Source: Virgibacillus halotolerans | GTDB lineage: Bacteria > Bacillota > Bacilli > Bacillales > Amphibacillaceae | Direction of reading: 5' to 3' | DNA: 64,000 nt | NCBI RefSeq assembly: GCF_016908515.1 | Contig: NZ_JAFBEA010000001.1 | Coordinates: 1,054,001 to 1,118,000 of the forward strand | Part shown: positions 43,896 to 52,137 of the stretch, piece by piece | Layout of the letters: the number at the start of each line of letters is the position of its first letter | Numbering within the stretch: the first letter of the stretch is position 1 | Translations under genes and position numbers: made by a program | Notes under the pieces: generated by a model | Seen by the model: only the letters and a program-made list of their open reading frames with translations | Databases searched by the model: none | Told to the model about the DNA's origin: nothing

Positions 43896-44840
43896 ATGGC
43901 AGGAAAAAATAGCATAGAACAAATACCAAACTGGAAAGAAGGGGATGGAGAACTTCTTATTAATGCTCCCGTTGAATTTAATTTCACAACCAACCTTGCG
44001 TATATGCAAAGAGACAAAAATGAATGTATGTATGAAATTGAAAACGAGCTCATTACTTGCACCATCACAACTGGGGATGAACATACACTCGTTCAAGTTA
44101 GTTCAACTGACAATCGAAATTTACGTGTCCGTTTTTTAGCAGGGACAAGACCCAAGACATTGGAAGGAAAGGCTGCCATCGTCCACTATATCCGCGACTG
44201 GTTTGATCTTGATAAAGATCTTACCTCTTTTTACAAAATGGCTCAACACGATCCATTGCTGCAACAAGTAATAAAGGGTAATTACGGCCTACGAATTGTT
44301 GGTATACCAGACTTATTCGAGGCTTTATGCTGGGGTGTTTTAGGTCAACAAATTAATTTAGCTTTTGCCTATAGATTAAAACGCCAGTTCGTTGAAAAAT
44401 TCGGGAGATCCATCACATACAACGGTAAACCGTATTGGTTTTTTCCTTCTTATGAAAAAGTCGCTAAACTACAGCTAGCGGACATGTCTGACATTAAAAT
44501 GACAGTCAGAAAAAGTGAGTATATTATCGGTATCGCACAATCGATGGCAAATGGAGATCTATCGAAAGAAAAATTACTACAGCTGAATAGTTTCAAGAAA
44601 ATAGAAAAGGAACTAATTAAAATTCGTGGAGTCGGACCATGGACTGCTAACTACGTTCTAATGCGCTGTCTTCGTTATCCAACAGCATTTCCAATTGATG
44701 ACGTCGGTCTTATAAACGCCATCAAACATTTGAAAAAAATGGAACGGAAACCGTCAAAAGAGGAAATTTTAGAAGCTGCCATACCATGGAAAAACTGGGA
44801 AGCTTATGCAACGTTTTATTTGTGGCGTGCTTTATATTAA
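43896..44840 (+). CDS. alkA: DNA-3-methyladenine glycosylase II
   Basis: A base-excision glycosylase removing alkylated purines. The 314 residues contain an N-terminal AlkA_N-like beta domain and a HhH-GPD catalytic domain. Its helix-hairpin-helix is IRGVGPWTANYVLMR near 245, followed by the catalytic Asp in FPIDDVGLINAI near 270. The upstream helix LFEALCWGVLGQQINLAFAYR near 140 is typical of AlkA. AAGGAG overlaps an in-frame ATG at 43884, so the ATG at 43896 is preferred although the spacing is long. The Ada proteins that induce alkA in Bacillus are encoded 2 kb away on the other strand. Confidence 0.9.
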   Translation: MAGKNSIEQIPNWKEGDGELLINAPVEFNFTTNLAYMQRDKNECMYEIENELITCTITTGDEHTLVQVSSTDNRNLRVRFLAGTRPKTLEGKAAIVHYIRDWFDLDKDLTSFYKMAQHDPLLQQVIKGNYGLRIVGIPDLFEALCWGVLGQQINLAFAYRLKRQFVEKFGRSITYNGKPYWFFPSYEKVAKLQLADMSDIKMTVRKSEYIIGIAQSMANGDLSKEKLLQLNSFKKIEKELIKIRGVGPWTANYVLMRCLRYPTAFPIDDVGLINAIKHLKKMERKPSKEEILEAAIPWKNWEAYATFYLWRALY

Positions 44841-45139
44841 GATTTAATTCGTAAATTGTTACTATCGTCACCGCCGTTGATCCCCTCTTTACTGCTTAGC
44901 GGGCCGCGAGATGCTCGTTATTCTAAATAGCGTCTCAAATATATCAACAGCGAAACATGTAATTAAAAACATATAATAGTCGTTACCTTCTAAAACGAAA
45001 AGATGCAGCGTTAAGCTTTTTGTAAAAAATGTCGATAATTGTAAAACGATTAAAACAGGAAATATGTTAGCTTTGTAGAATTTATTATAGTATAAGCTAA
45101 TGTATTATGGGATTAGACAAAAAAGGGAAGGTGAATGGT

Positions 45140-45670
45140 ATGTTCAAGAATATCCTATTAAAATGGATGCCACGTAAGGAGCAAGATGTGTGTGAAAGAA
45201 GGCTCAAAGGGATTATGAAGCGTTTAAAAATTGAAGTTTCTAACTTTAATTGGGACCGCAGCAGTTGCTATATTGAATTTAACTACCAGGAAAAATCCTA
45301 CAGGTTAGAACACTCTGTAGAAAAAGCCAAAAAAAGAGGGATTTTTTTAAGAGACGGACTGGATTGTTTAATGGCGTTGACTGACTCTCTTGAAGATCTG
45401 TGTAGAATCATCGAAAGAGGAACGAATGAACTCGGGACATGGATATCCGGAATGCAGCAGTCAACTTCAGTGAGCGAAGTACCTGAATTCGAAGAAGAAT
45501 TCCACATCGGATATAAATCATTGGGAAAACAAAATTATTCCGAATACAATATCGAGGATTTTTTTCTTTTTGAGCCTAGATCATCTCTAAAGGACTTTGC
45601 CCAAAATCATACTAACCTACGACCTCCGCGTAATAGGGATTTATTTGAAAAAGTGGCGAATAAGCCTTAA
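45140..45670 (+). CDS. Hypothetical protein
   Basis: A 176-residue soluble protein that I do not recognise. The N-terminal half is basic (WMPRKEQDVCERRLKGIMKR) and contains a short beta region (SSCYIEFNYQEKSYRLEHSV). The middle is an acidic helix (DCLMALTDSLEDLCRIIERG), and the C-terminus is extended and ends with LRPPRNRDLFEKVA. There is no signal peptide or membrane helix. GGGAAGGTG 6 nt upstream selects the ATG at 45140. It stands alone between alkA and a bidirectional terminator. No function is proposed. Confidence 0.65.
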   Translation: MFKNILLKWMPRKEQDVCERRLKGIMKRLKIEVSNFNWDRSSCYIEFNYQEKSYRLEHSVEKAKKRGIFLRDGLDCLMALTDSLEDLCRIIERGTNELGTWISGMQQSTSVSEVPEFEEEFHIGYKSLGKQNYSEYNIEDFFLFEPRSSLKDFAQNHTNLRPPRNRDLFEKVANKP

Positions 45671-45712
45671 CATTTAATATAATATGGTTAAGATGTAGAT
45701 TTGCTGAAATGC

Positions 45713-45744
45713 AAAAAATAGTTCACAATTGTGGACTATTTTTT
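45713..45744. terminator. Bidirectional terminator
   Basis: AAAAAATAGT pairs with ACTATTTTTT around the inner CACAATTGTG palindrome, between two convergent genes. Confidence 0.85.
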
Positions 45745-45788
45745 AGTGTCGCGCTTCCATTTAGAATAAACAATCGACACAATGTTTA

Positions 45789-46496
45789 TCATTTACGTAA
45801 AGCTTTCTGAATGGCTTCTGTATAAGCGTAAAATTCTTTCGTTTTATTTTTTCGATTTGCAGATGAAAAATCATCATTTGTAAAAAAAGCTTTCCTCTGT
45901 GCTGTACTTATTTCTAGTTGGACGCCTTTTTTTCGTTTATTTCTATTAACGATATTATGCTTTTCTTTCCCCTCCATATCTTCGGGAGCATCACTGACTG
46001 AAAAACCGGCTTCTTTGAGTTCCATTCTAACCGTTTCAGCTAATTGTTCATCTAGACCACCTATATAGGTGTGTTTATCTTTCTCATCCCCATAGCCATG
46101 GAAAGACAAAGTATATAGGCTATCCGATACAAGATCTAGTGCCTTCGGTTCATTGAAATGACTTGAAGTAATGTGCAAATCAGCATTATTTTTCTTTTTA
46201 ATACCCTGAAAACTATAATAAGAATCATTGTCTTCTAAAGCAATTTTATCGACCAATTCAGTTGTACCAGATTCTATACTTCCACCATGAATAGCCATTA
46301 GTAGAATATCAGACGTTGCTTTTTTAAAACTAATTTTATAATCCACTTCCTGTTTCTCATGCTGACTCAGCTGTTCAAAGCTTTCATATTTATCATTCCC
46401 CTTGCTCTCCGTTGCATCAAATTTATTGACTAGCAACATCAGTATGAAGATGATCACTATCAATGCCACTAATGTAATAGATTTATACTTTTTCAT
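45789..46496 (-). CDS. Membrane-anchored poly-gamma-glutamate hydrolase family protein
   Basis: A 235-residue member of the PghP/YjqB/YndL zinc-peptidase family that cuts poly-gamma-glutamate. The N-terminal segment LVALIVIIFILMLLVNKF (about 9-26) is an uncleaved anchor or signal. The catalytic domain starts near 75 with LLMAIHGGSIESGTTELVDK, which carries the first metal His and Glu. YTLSFHGY near 128 carries another His, and the C-terminal GVQLEISTAQRKAFF the last Glu. These match the family order. No PGA synthesis genes (pgsBCA/cap) are in the window. It could degrade self-made or environmental PGA, or protect against phage hydrolase-type attack on a capsule; the choice is open. Confidence 0.83.
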   Translation of the reverse strand: MKKYKSITLVALIVIIFILMLLVNKFDATESKGNDKYESFEQLSQHEKQEVDYKISFKKATSDILLMAIHGGSIESGTTELVDKIALEDNDSYYSFQGIKKKNNADLHITSSHFNEPKALDLVSDSLYTLSFHGYGDEKDKHTYIGGLDEQLAETVRMELKEAGFSVSDAPEDMEGKEKHNIVNRNKRKKGVQLEISTAQRKAFFTNDDFSSANRKNKTKEFYAYTEAIQKALRK

Positions 46497-46543
46497 GCCA
46501 TTACCTCTTTTTGAATATTTACACCTACCTTCTCACGATGTTG

Positions 46544-47083
46544 CTAAGATGTAAAATCTTCCGCAGCTTCACTATTTTCCAATTTCAGCAATTTCTCTTT
46601 CATTGGAATACCACCACGATAGCCTGCCATTCCGCCACGCTTACTAATCACGCGGTGACACGGTACAACCATCAATACAGGATTTGCCCCGATTGCGGTT
46701 CCAACAGCACGTATCGACTTTGGCTTATCAATGTTTTCAGCAATATTTGTATAGGTTTGTGTTTCACCAAATGGAATATTTCTAAGCGCTGTCCAGACCG
46801 CTTCCTGAAAAACAGTACCAGCTAAGTCTAGAGGTAAATCAAAGTGCTTACGTTTCTCATTTAGGTATGCGATTAATTGATCTGCATAAGCTGATACTTG
46901 ATTCCAGTCCTCGATTAGCTTTGCATTTGGTCTATTTTTTTCAATCCAGTTGCACATCTCCTCCATTCCCCCATTTGCCGAACCGATATAGCAAAGGCCT
47001 TTATTTGTGGCAGCTACATAAATGGACCAATGTTTCGTATCCACTCGCCTGTAATATATGGTTTGTGTTTCATTGAGTTTCAT
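46544..47083 (-). CDS. adaB: Methylated-DNA--protein-cysteine methyltransferase
   Basis: A suicide repair protein that moves methyl groups from O6-methylguanine in DNA to its own Cys. The 179 residues end with the active-site block VVPCHRVISKRGGMAGYRGG (Cys at about 142), preceded by FQEAVWTALRNIPFGETQTY, the DNA-binding helix-turn-helix of the family. GAGGTG selects the ATG at 47083, which lies inside the last 14 bases of adaA, so the two genes overlap and are coupled, as in B. subtilis adaA-adaB. A much longer open frame upstream is only the shadow of adaA. Confidence 0.92.
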   Translation of the reverse strand: MKLNETQTIYYRRVDTKHWSIYVAATNKGLCYIGSANGGMEEMCNWIEKNRPNAKLIEDWNQVSAYADQLIAYLNEKRKHFDLPLDLAGTVFQEAVWTALRNIPFGETQTYTNIAENIDKPKSIRAVGTAIGANPVLMVVPCHRVISKRGGMAGYRGGIPMKEKLLKLENSEAAEDFTS

Positions 47084-47669
47084 TCTGTAACACCTCACTT
47101 TTGTGATTATTTCGGTATTCCTTTGGTGATTGATTTGTCCGTTTCTTGAAACTGGTTGCAAAGTGTGCCGCGTTAGCGTTTCCAACTAAAGCAGCAATCT
47201 CACTAATTGTTTTATCTGTTTGTCTTAAATACTTTTTCGCTTTATCCATTCGAATTTGATGTAAGTATTCTAATGGCGTAATACCATTGATACGTTTAAA
47301 GACCCGATGCAGATGATACGGACTTCCATGACATCCATCTGCAATGACATCCAACGTTAAATAGGTCGCGAAATTTTCTTTTATATACGCTTCTGCTTGC
47401 AGTATCCACTCTTCATCTGGTAAGCGATACCCTCCCGATTTACACCTTTTACATGGCCGGTAACCTGCTTTGATTGCATCCTCGGCATGGTAAAAAACCG
47501 TTACATTGGCTATATTTGGAACCCGAGATTTACATGAAGGCCTACAAAATATTCTAGTTGTCTTAACAGCATAGTAAAACTGATCATCATACGATTTATC
47601 ACTTTCACTAATCGCACGCCACTGTTCAGCTGTAACCTTATTTCCAGACTTTGTTTCCAACACGGTCAT
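47070..47669 (-). CDS. adaA: Ada-type methylphosphotriester-sensing transcriptional activator
   Basis: Senses alkylation by taking the methyl group of DNA phosphotriesters onto a zinc-bound Cys, then activates repair genes. The 199 residues contain the Ada zinc domain with four Cys (42, 46, 73 and 76) in FCRPSCKSR and PCKRCKSGG; Cys42 is the expected acceptor. An AraC-type helix-turn-helix follows (TLDVIADGCHGSPYHLHRVF, then TISEIAALVGNANAAHFATSF). AAGGAG precedes the ATG. Operon with adaB, and probably also the regulator of alkA at 43896. Confidence 0.93.
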   Translation of the reverse strand: MTVLETKSGNKVTAEQWRAISESDKSYDDQFYYAVKTTRIFCRPSCKSRVPNIANVTVFYHAEDAIKAGYRPCKRCKSGGYRLPDEEWILQAEAYIKENFATYLTLDVIADGCHGSPYHLHRVFKRINGITPLEYLHQIRMDKAKKYLRQTDKTISEIAALVGNANAAHFATSFKKRTNQSPKEYRNNHKSEVLQNETQ

Positions 47670-47884
47670 GATCTAAATCTCCTTTCCTATCTACATATTA
47701 TTATAACGCTTCAAGGGGGAAAAATATCTTTAAACGAATTAAAAAGCAAGATATCGAAAGCTTTATTTCCCTTATATGATGCATTCCCATCAATTTGCGA
47801 TAAATGAATACTTTGTCCGATTCAATCTTCCCAAAGATTACTATAATATAAAGATAGCAATAACTTTAGAATGGAGGGTTTTAA

Positions 47885-48442
47885 ATGAGTGATAATCCAA
47901 ATGACATGAAGCAAGCAAATGACTCCGAGTATTCCATCTTAGGGCAGACCTTTCTTTCCCCGCAGCAAATGCATCAATTTGTACAACAGACAAACGAAGA
48001 TGCGGTTCAATTGGGAAACTATTATTTAACTGTGGGAGAATATTACGGAATAAGAGGCGATGTTGCCTTTGCACAGGCAATGCATGAGACGGACTATTTA
48101 CGATTTACCGGTGTCGTTAAAGCCGAACAGAACAACTTTTGCGGGTTAGGTGCAACAGGTCCGGATGATCCGGGGGCTAGTTTTGATACGCCAGAGGAAG
48201 GCGTAATCGCGCATCTCCAACATTTATATGCGTATGCATCTACAGATTCTTTGCCGGATAAATACCCAGTGTTAGACCCCCGTTTCGATCTGGTTGATAG
48301 AGGATCTGCTACGACCTGGACTGCTTTGAATGGAAAATGGGCCGTTCCTGGTGACAATTATGGACAACTCATCTTAAGCTTATATGAACGTATGATCCAT
48401 ACAACCATCGAAAAGCTGGAAGAAATTGTGCAGGAGATATGA
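47885..48442 (+). CDS. Glucosaminidase-domain protein (GH73-like) without signal peptide
   Basis: A 185-residue protein with the endo-beta-N-acetylglucosaminidase fold. GEYYGIRGDVAFAQAMHETD near 58-77 ends in the presumed catalytic Glu, followed by NNFCGLGATGPDDPGASFDT and PEEGVIAHLQHLYAYAS, all typical of the Gram-positive LytG/FlgJ group. Unlike most autolysins it has no signal peptide or wall-binding repeats; the first 20 residues are polar (SDNPNDMKQANDSEYS). It may be a mother-cell or lysis-released enzyme, or exported by another route. GGAGGG precedes the ATG. Confidence 0.78.
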   Translation: MSDNPNDMKQANDSEYSILGQTFLSPQQMHQFVQQTNEDAVQLGNYYLTVGEYYGIRGDVAFAQAMHETDYLRFTGVVKAEQNNFCGLGATGPDDPGASFDTPEEGVIAHLQHLYAYASTDSLPDKYPVLDPRFDLVDRGSATTWTALNGKWAVPGDNYGQLILSLYERMIHTTIEKLEEIVQEI

Positions 48443-48468
48443 AATATAGGGTTTTCTTAATGTTTTGG

Positions 48469-48491
48469 GGAAGGAGTAATAAACTCCTTCC
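48469..48491. terminator. Short hairpin between convergent genes
   Basis: GGAAGGAG-TAATAAA-CTCCTTCC without a clear T run, between the glucosaminidase and MFS genes. A weak terminator at best. Confidence 0.45.
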
Positions 48492-48494
48492 ATA

Positions 48495-49910
48495 TTAATC
48501 GTCCTCTGTCTCTATTACTTCTCTATCCCTGTCTTCGTTAAGTAATAGTGATAAACAAGCTCCTATGAAGGCAAGCACCCCCATAATAATAAACGCATAG
48601 GTCGATCCCCAATAAGTTGCAACCTTATAAGGTACATCCATCTGATTCGTGGTAATACTAATCACAGTTGTTAAAACAATCACACCAAAAGCCATTCCAA
48701 ATTGACGCGCGGTGTTTACAATAGCAGAACCATGTGGAATTTCCGAATTGTTCAGGGCATTTACACTCACAGTCACCAGTGGCATTAACGTCAGACCGAA
48801 TCCCAACATAAATAGGCAAAAGTACACCATGATTAGATACGGTGATTGATGCATACTTACCGTACTTAACAAGAACGTAGACAGCATAATCAATGTGAAT
48901 CCGATAATCGCAATTCGTCTTCCCCCATAATTATCATATAAATTGCCTGAAATAATGGTCATGATAGATAGTAGAATCGTACCCGGAACGAGTACAAAAC
49001 CTGAAAGGAACGCACTCGTTCCCAATACATCTTGTGAAAACATAGGCAATATTGTTTCCGTGGACAACAAGAGCATCATATTGATGAATATAAGAATCAC
49101 TGATAAAAGAAATGTTTTCTTTTGGAAAAGTCGTAAATTTAATACAGGAAGTTCTAGGCGCAATTGCCTTTTAATGAATACAGTTAGCGCTAATCCCCCT
49201 AATACAATTGGCACAATGACACGCCAATGTCCGAAACCTAATATACTAACATTACTCATTCCAAAAATAATACTTACAAAACCAATCCCAGACAAAACGA
49301 TGGATATCATATCTAATTTAGATATCTGCTGCTCGGTTACATTTTTCATATAAAAGAGTGCAAAGAGAAATACAACAAGCACCAATAACAACATAATCAA
49401 ATGCAGAGCCCGCCAGTTTAATAGATCTATCACAATGCCTGAAATGGAAGGCGCCGAAGCGGGTGCAACATTCACAACTGCCCCTAACAATCCCATCGCA
49501 AATCCTCTTTTTTCGTAAGGAAATATGGATAGTAGAATTACCTGCACCAATGGAAGCATGATTCCGGCCCCAACCGCCTGGATAATCCTAGATAAAATTA
49601 AGGTGATAAAATTAGGTGCAATAAAACCTACCATTGTACCGATAACCAGCATTATCATTGAAAAAATCACCAAAGCCCGCGATGAAAAGGTGTTGGATAA
49701 ATAGCCCGTCATCGGAATAAACACAACGGTGGTTAATAGAAACGCAGTTGTTAACCATTGTATTTGCGTGGCATTGACATTAAACTCTTCCATAATTGTT
49801 GGGTAGGCTGTTATTAATAAAAACTGGCTGAAAGTGAACAGAAATGTAGAAGACAATACGATTGCGATAACTCCCTTATGTGGGATCTTAGCTGTTTGTT
49901 TATTTACCAT
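48495..49910 (-). CDS. DHA2-family MFS exporter
   Basis: A 471-residue drug:proton antiporter-type protein with about 14 hydrophobic segments. The motifs parallel the exporter at 12143: TQIQWLTTAFLLTTVVFIPM in helix 2, LSRIIQAVGAGIMLPLVQVI (motif B) and SAPSISGIVIDLLNWRALHL (motif C). It ends with an acidic tail (NEDRDREVIETEDD). GGGAGG lies 13 nt before the ATG, a long but workable spacing. It stands alone. An 8-bp inverted repeat at 50048-50072 is the only regulator-like site upstream, and no regulator gene is adjacent. Confidence 0.87.
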   Translation of the reverse strand: MVNKQTAKIPHKGVIAIVLSSTFLFTFSQFLLITAYPTIMEEFNVNATQIQWLTTAFLLTTVVFIPMTGYLSNTFSSRALVIFSMIMLVIGTMVGFIAPNFITLILSRIIQAVGAGIMLPLVQVILLSIFPYEKRGFAMGLLGAVVNVAPASAPSISGIVIDLLNWRALHLIMLLLVLVVFLFALFYMKNVTEQQISKLDMISIVLSGIGFVSIIFGMSNVSILGFGHWRVIVPIVLGGLALTVFIKRQLRLELPVLNLRLFQKKTFLLSVILIFINMMLLLSTETILPMFSQDVLGTSAFLSGFVLVPGTILLSIMTIISGNLYDNYGGRRIAIIGFTLIMLSTFLLSTVSMHQSPYLIMVYFCLFMLGFGLTLMPLVTVSVNALNNSEIPHGSAIVNTARQFGMAFGVIVLTTVISITTNQMDVPYKVATYWGSTYAFIIMGVLAFIGACLSLLLNEDRDREVIETEDD

Positions 49911-50047
49911 ACACGTTTTACAACCTCCCTCTCTAGCGTCCTACCAGAGGGTTGGAATCGCTGAATCATCTTTTGATTATCTCGAGAACTATTGCCTAAG
50001 CATGCGCAAAAGGGATCAACCCTATTTCATTATTTTACTACTTTGCT

Positions 50048-50072
50048 TTTCATATAAGTATATCATATGAAA
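50048..50072. promoter_or_regulatory. Inverted repeat upstream of the MFS exporter
   Basis: TTTCATAT-N9-ATATGAAA, with TATACT-like -10 sequence in the spacer on the minus strand. It fits a repressor operator over a promoter for the exporter. The remaining part of the 49911-50288 gap shows no gene. Confidence 0.45.
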
Positions 50073-50288
50073 TAGTCACCTTTAGAAAAACAGCTTGTAA
50101 GGATCAATAAAACACATCTGTCATCATGTACATTGACCTCCATCATGCACACATGCTATCTTTTAGTAGTACAATTTATAAAAACGGACAATTTAAAGAA
50201 GCATTTCTCCGATTTCATTCAAAATCGCTACATGTAATTATTTTGGATAGTCGATAAAACTAATTATAAGATGGAAGGTATTTTTTAT

Positions 50289-51875
50289 ATGGGTCTACAT
50301 GATGAAGTTAAAAAGCGAAGAACATTTGCGATTATATCGCACCCGGATGCGGGTAAGACAACTTTAACGGAAAGGCTACTGATGCTGGGGAATCAAATTC
50401 GATCTGCCGGCACTGTAAAGGGGAAAAAATCAGGCAAGTTTGCGACGTCTGACTGGATGGAAATCGAGAAACAACGTGGTATCTCGGTCACTTCCAGTGT
50501 GATGAACTTTCCCTATCATGACTTGGAAGTTAATATCTTAGATACACCAGGACATGAGGACTTCAGTGAAGATACGTACCGTACACTGACTGCAGTGGAC
50601 AGTGTTGTGATGATCATTGATGCGACAAAAGGGATCGAGCCACAAACGATTAAGTTATTTAAGGTATGCCGGATGCGCGGAATTCCTATTTTTACCTTTT
50701 TGAATAAATTGGATCGGGAAGGCAGAGAACCATTTGACTTATTGGAAGAAATTGAGCAGGTTTTGGATATTGAAACTTATCCGATGAACTGGCCGGTAGG
50801 AATGGGCAAACGGTTCCTCGGTGTTTTCGACCGGGACGGCGAACAGTTTGTTCAATTCAATGGCAATGAAGAAGAAAACTATATTCCGTATAAAGACTTG
50901 GATAAAACGGAACATCAGGAGTTAGTCTCGCAAGCAACTTATCAGGATGCGTCTGATGAGCTTTCATTATTGGATGAGGCTGGGGATGACTTTTCATTAG
51001 ATGCCGTCTTAGCGGGGAAACAAACACCTGTATTTTTCGGTAGTGCCTTAGCACCTTTTGGTGTGCAAACATTTTTTGATACATTCATATCGATGGCACC
51101 AGCGCCTGTCCCAAGAAAGTCAACCGAAGGACCAGTCGCTCCGGATAATGAGGACTTTTCCGGCTTCATTTTTAAAATTCAAGCCAATATGAATCCTGCC
51201 CATCGTGACCGGGTAGCGTTTTTGCGGGTCTGCTCCGGAAAATTCGAACGCGGAATGACCGTCAAGCTAGCTCGAAATAACAAGCAAATTAAGCTCGCAC
51301 AATCCCAGCAATTCGTTGCCTCTTCCGCTGACACGGTCGAAGAAGCGTATGCAGGGGATATTATTGGTATTTACGATCCGAACATCTATCAAATTGGCGA
51401 TACCTTAGTCACTGGCAAAGACCACTTTGAATACGAAGAGTTACCACAATTCCCACCGGAGATGTTTAAAAAGGTCACCGCAAAAAATGTCATGAAATCC
51501 AAGCAATTTAGAAAAGGCATTGAACAACTTGTCCAGGAAGGTGCCATCCAATTATTTTACCAGGATCGGACGGAAGGCTATATTTTAGGTGCTGTCGGTG
51601 AACTGCAATATGAAGTGTTCACATACCGCATGAAAAATGAATACAATGTTGACGTGATGCTGGAATCGATTGGCGAACGGGTACCACGCTGGTTAAATGA
51701 AGATCAATTAGATAAATCGCTGTATGATGAACGGAACCTGCTTGTACGTGACCGGCAAGGAAATTATCTTGTTTTATTCCACAATGATTTTGCGCTGCGC
51801 TGGTTCCAGGATAAACATCCTAAAATTGAGTTGATCGATTTATTTGAAGTCAATCAGTATGATCAGACATATTAA
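50289..51875 (+). CDS. prfC: Peptide chain release factor 3
   Basis: A translation GTPase that recycles RF1/RF2 after termination. The 528 residues contain G1 [15 protein letters not shown] near 17, switch [13 protein letters not shown]3 [14 protein letters not shown] near 85 and G4 [12 protein letters not shown] near 140. The RF3-specific domains 2 and 3 follow ([21 protein letters not shown] region near 255, and [21 protein letters not shown] near 435). The family length is about 525-530. GGAAGG selects the ATG at 50289. RF3 is not universal in Bacillaceae, so its presence is of some note. It has its own terminator. Confidence 0.95.
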   Translation: MGLHDEVKKRRTFAIISHPDAGKTTLTERLLMLGNQIRSAGTVKGKKSGKFATSDWMEIEKQRGISVTSSVMNFPYHDLEVNILDTPGHEDFSEDTYRTLTAVDSVVMIIDATKGIEPQTIKLFKVCRMRGIPIFTFLNKLDREGREPFDLLEEIEQVLDIETYPMNWPVGMGKRFLGVFDRDGEQFVQFNGNEEENYIPYKDLDKTEHQELVSQATYQDASDELSLLDEAGDDFSLDAVLAGKQTPVFFGSALAPFGVQTFFDTFISMAPAPVPRKSTEGPVAPDNEDFSGFIFKIQANMNPAHRDRVAFLRVCSGKFERGMTVKLARNNKQIKLAQSQQFVASSADTVEEAYAGDIIGIYDPNIYQIGDTLVTGKDHFEYEELPQFPPEMFKKVTAKNVMKSKQFRKGIEQLVQEGAIQLFYQDRTEGYILGAVGELQYEVFTYRMKNEYNVDVMLESIGERVPRWLNEDQLDKSLYDERNLLVRDRQGNYLVLFHNDFALRWFQDKHPKIELIDLFEVNQYDQTY

Positions 51876-51893
51876 TGTGATGTGAAGAGCCTG

Positions 51894-51926
51894 AAAGGAC
51901 TGCTTTGTGGAAAAGCAGTCCTTTTT
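51894..51926 (+). terminator. Terminator of prfC
   Basis: AAAGGACTGCTTT pairs with AAAGCAGTCCTTT, followed by T tract TTTTTATT. Confidence 0.9.
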
Positions 51927-51941
51927 ATTGTCGCAACGCTG

Positions 51942-52068
51942 CGGCCCGACTTGGTGGTGCGCTGTCCCGAATTGGGTGCGCCGTGGCCCGATTTAACGTT
52001 GCACTGTCCCGAATTGGGTGCACCGTGGCCCGATTTAACGTTGTGCTCTCCCGTTTTGCGGGTACAGC
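51942..52068. repeat. 21-bp GC-rich tandem repeat (about six units)
   Basis: Six 21-bp units of the pattern GGCCCGA-TT-GGTGC-CT follow one another. The two central pairs form a nearly identical 42-bp duplication (GTCCCGAATTGGGTGCGCCGT plus GGCCCGATTTAACGTTGCACT-type units, the latter 20-21 bases each). Every frame is kept because 21 is a multiple of three; one plus-strand frame reads ALSRIGC-AVARFNV repeated. There is no ribosome site or convincing start, so it is listed as a minisatellite, not a gene. It is more GC-rich than its surroundings and lies between two terminators. Confidence 0.8.
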
Positions 52069-52094
52069 TCCCCTATCCCGTATCCCCTAACGTC

Positions 52095-52136
52095 AAAAAA
52101 GCAGGCAATCATCCACTGATGATTGCCTGCTTTTTT
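52095..52136. terminator. Bidirectional terminator before the amidohydrolase stop
   Basis: AAAAAAGCAGGCAATCATC pairs perfectly with GATGATTGCCTGCTTTTTT (19 bp, 4-nt loop). Confidence 0.92.
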
Positions 52137-52137
52137 A

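Noticed and set aside
46867..47185. Longer start for the methyltransferase adaB reaching 47185
   Set aside because: The extra 34 codons overlap adaA in another frame; GAGGTG points to the ATG at 47083.
51942..52068. CRISPR array
   Set aside because: The repeats are contiguous 21-bp units without unique spacers, and there are no cas genes.
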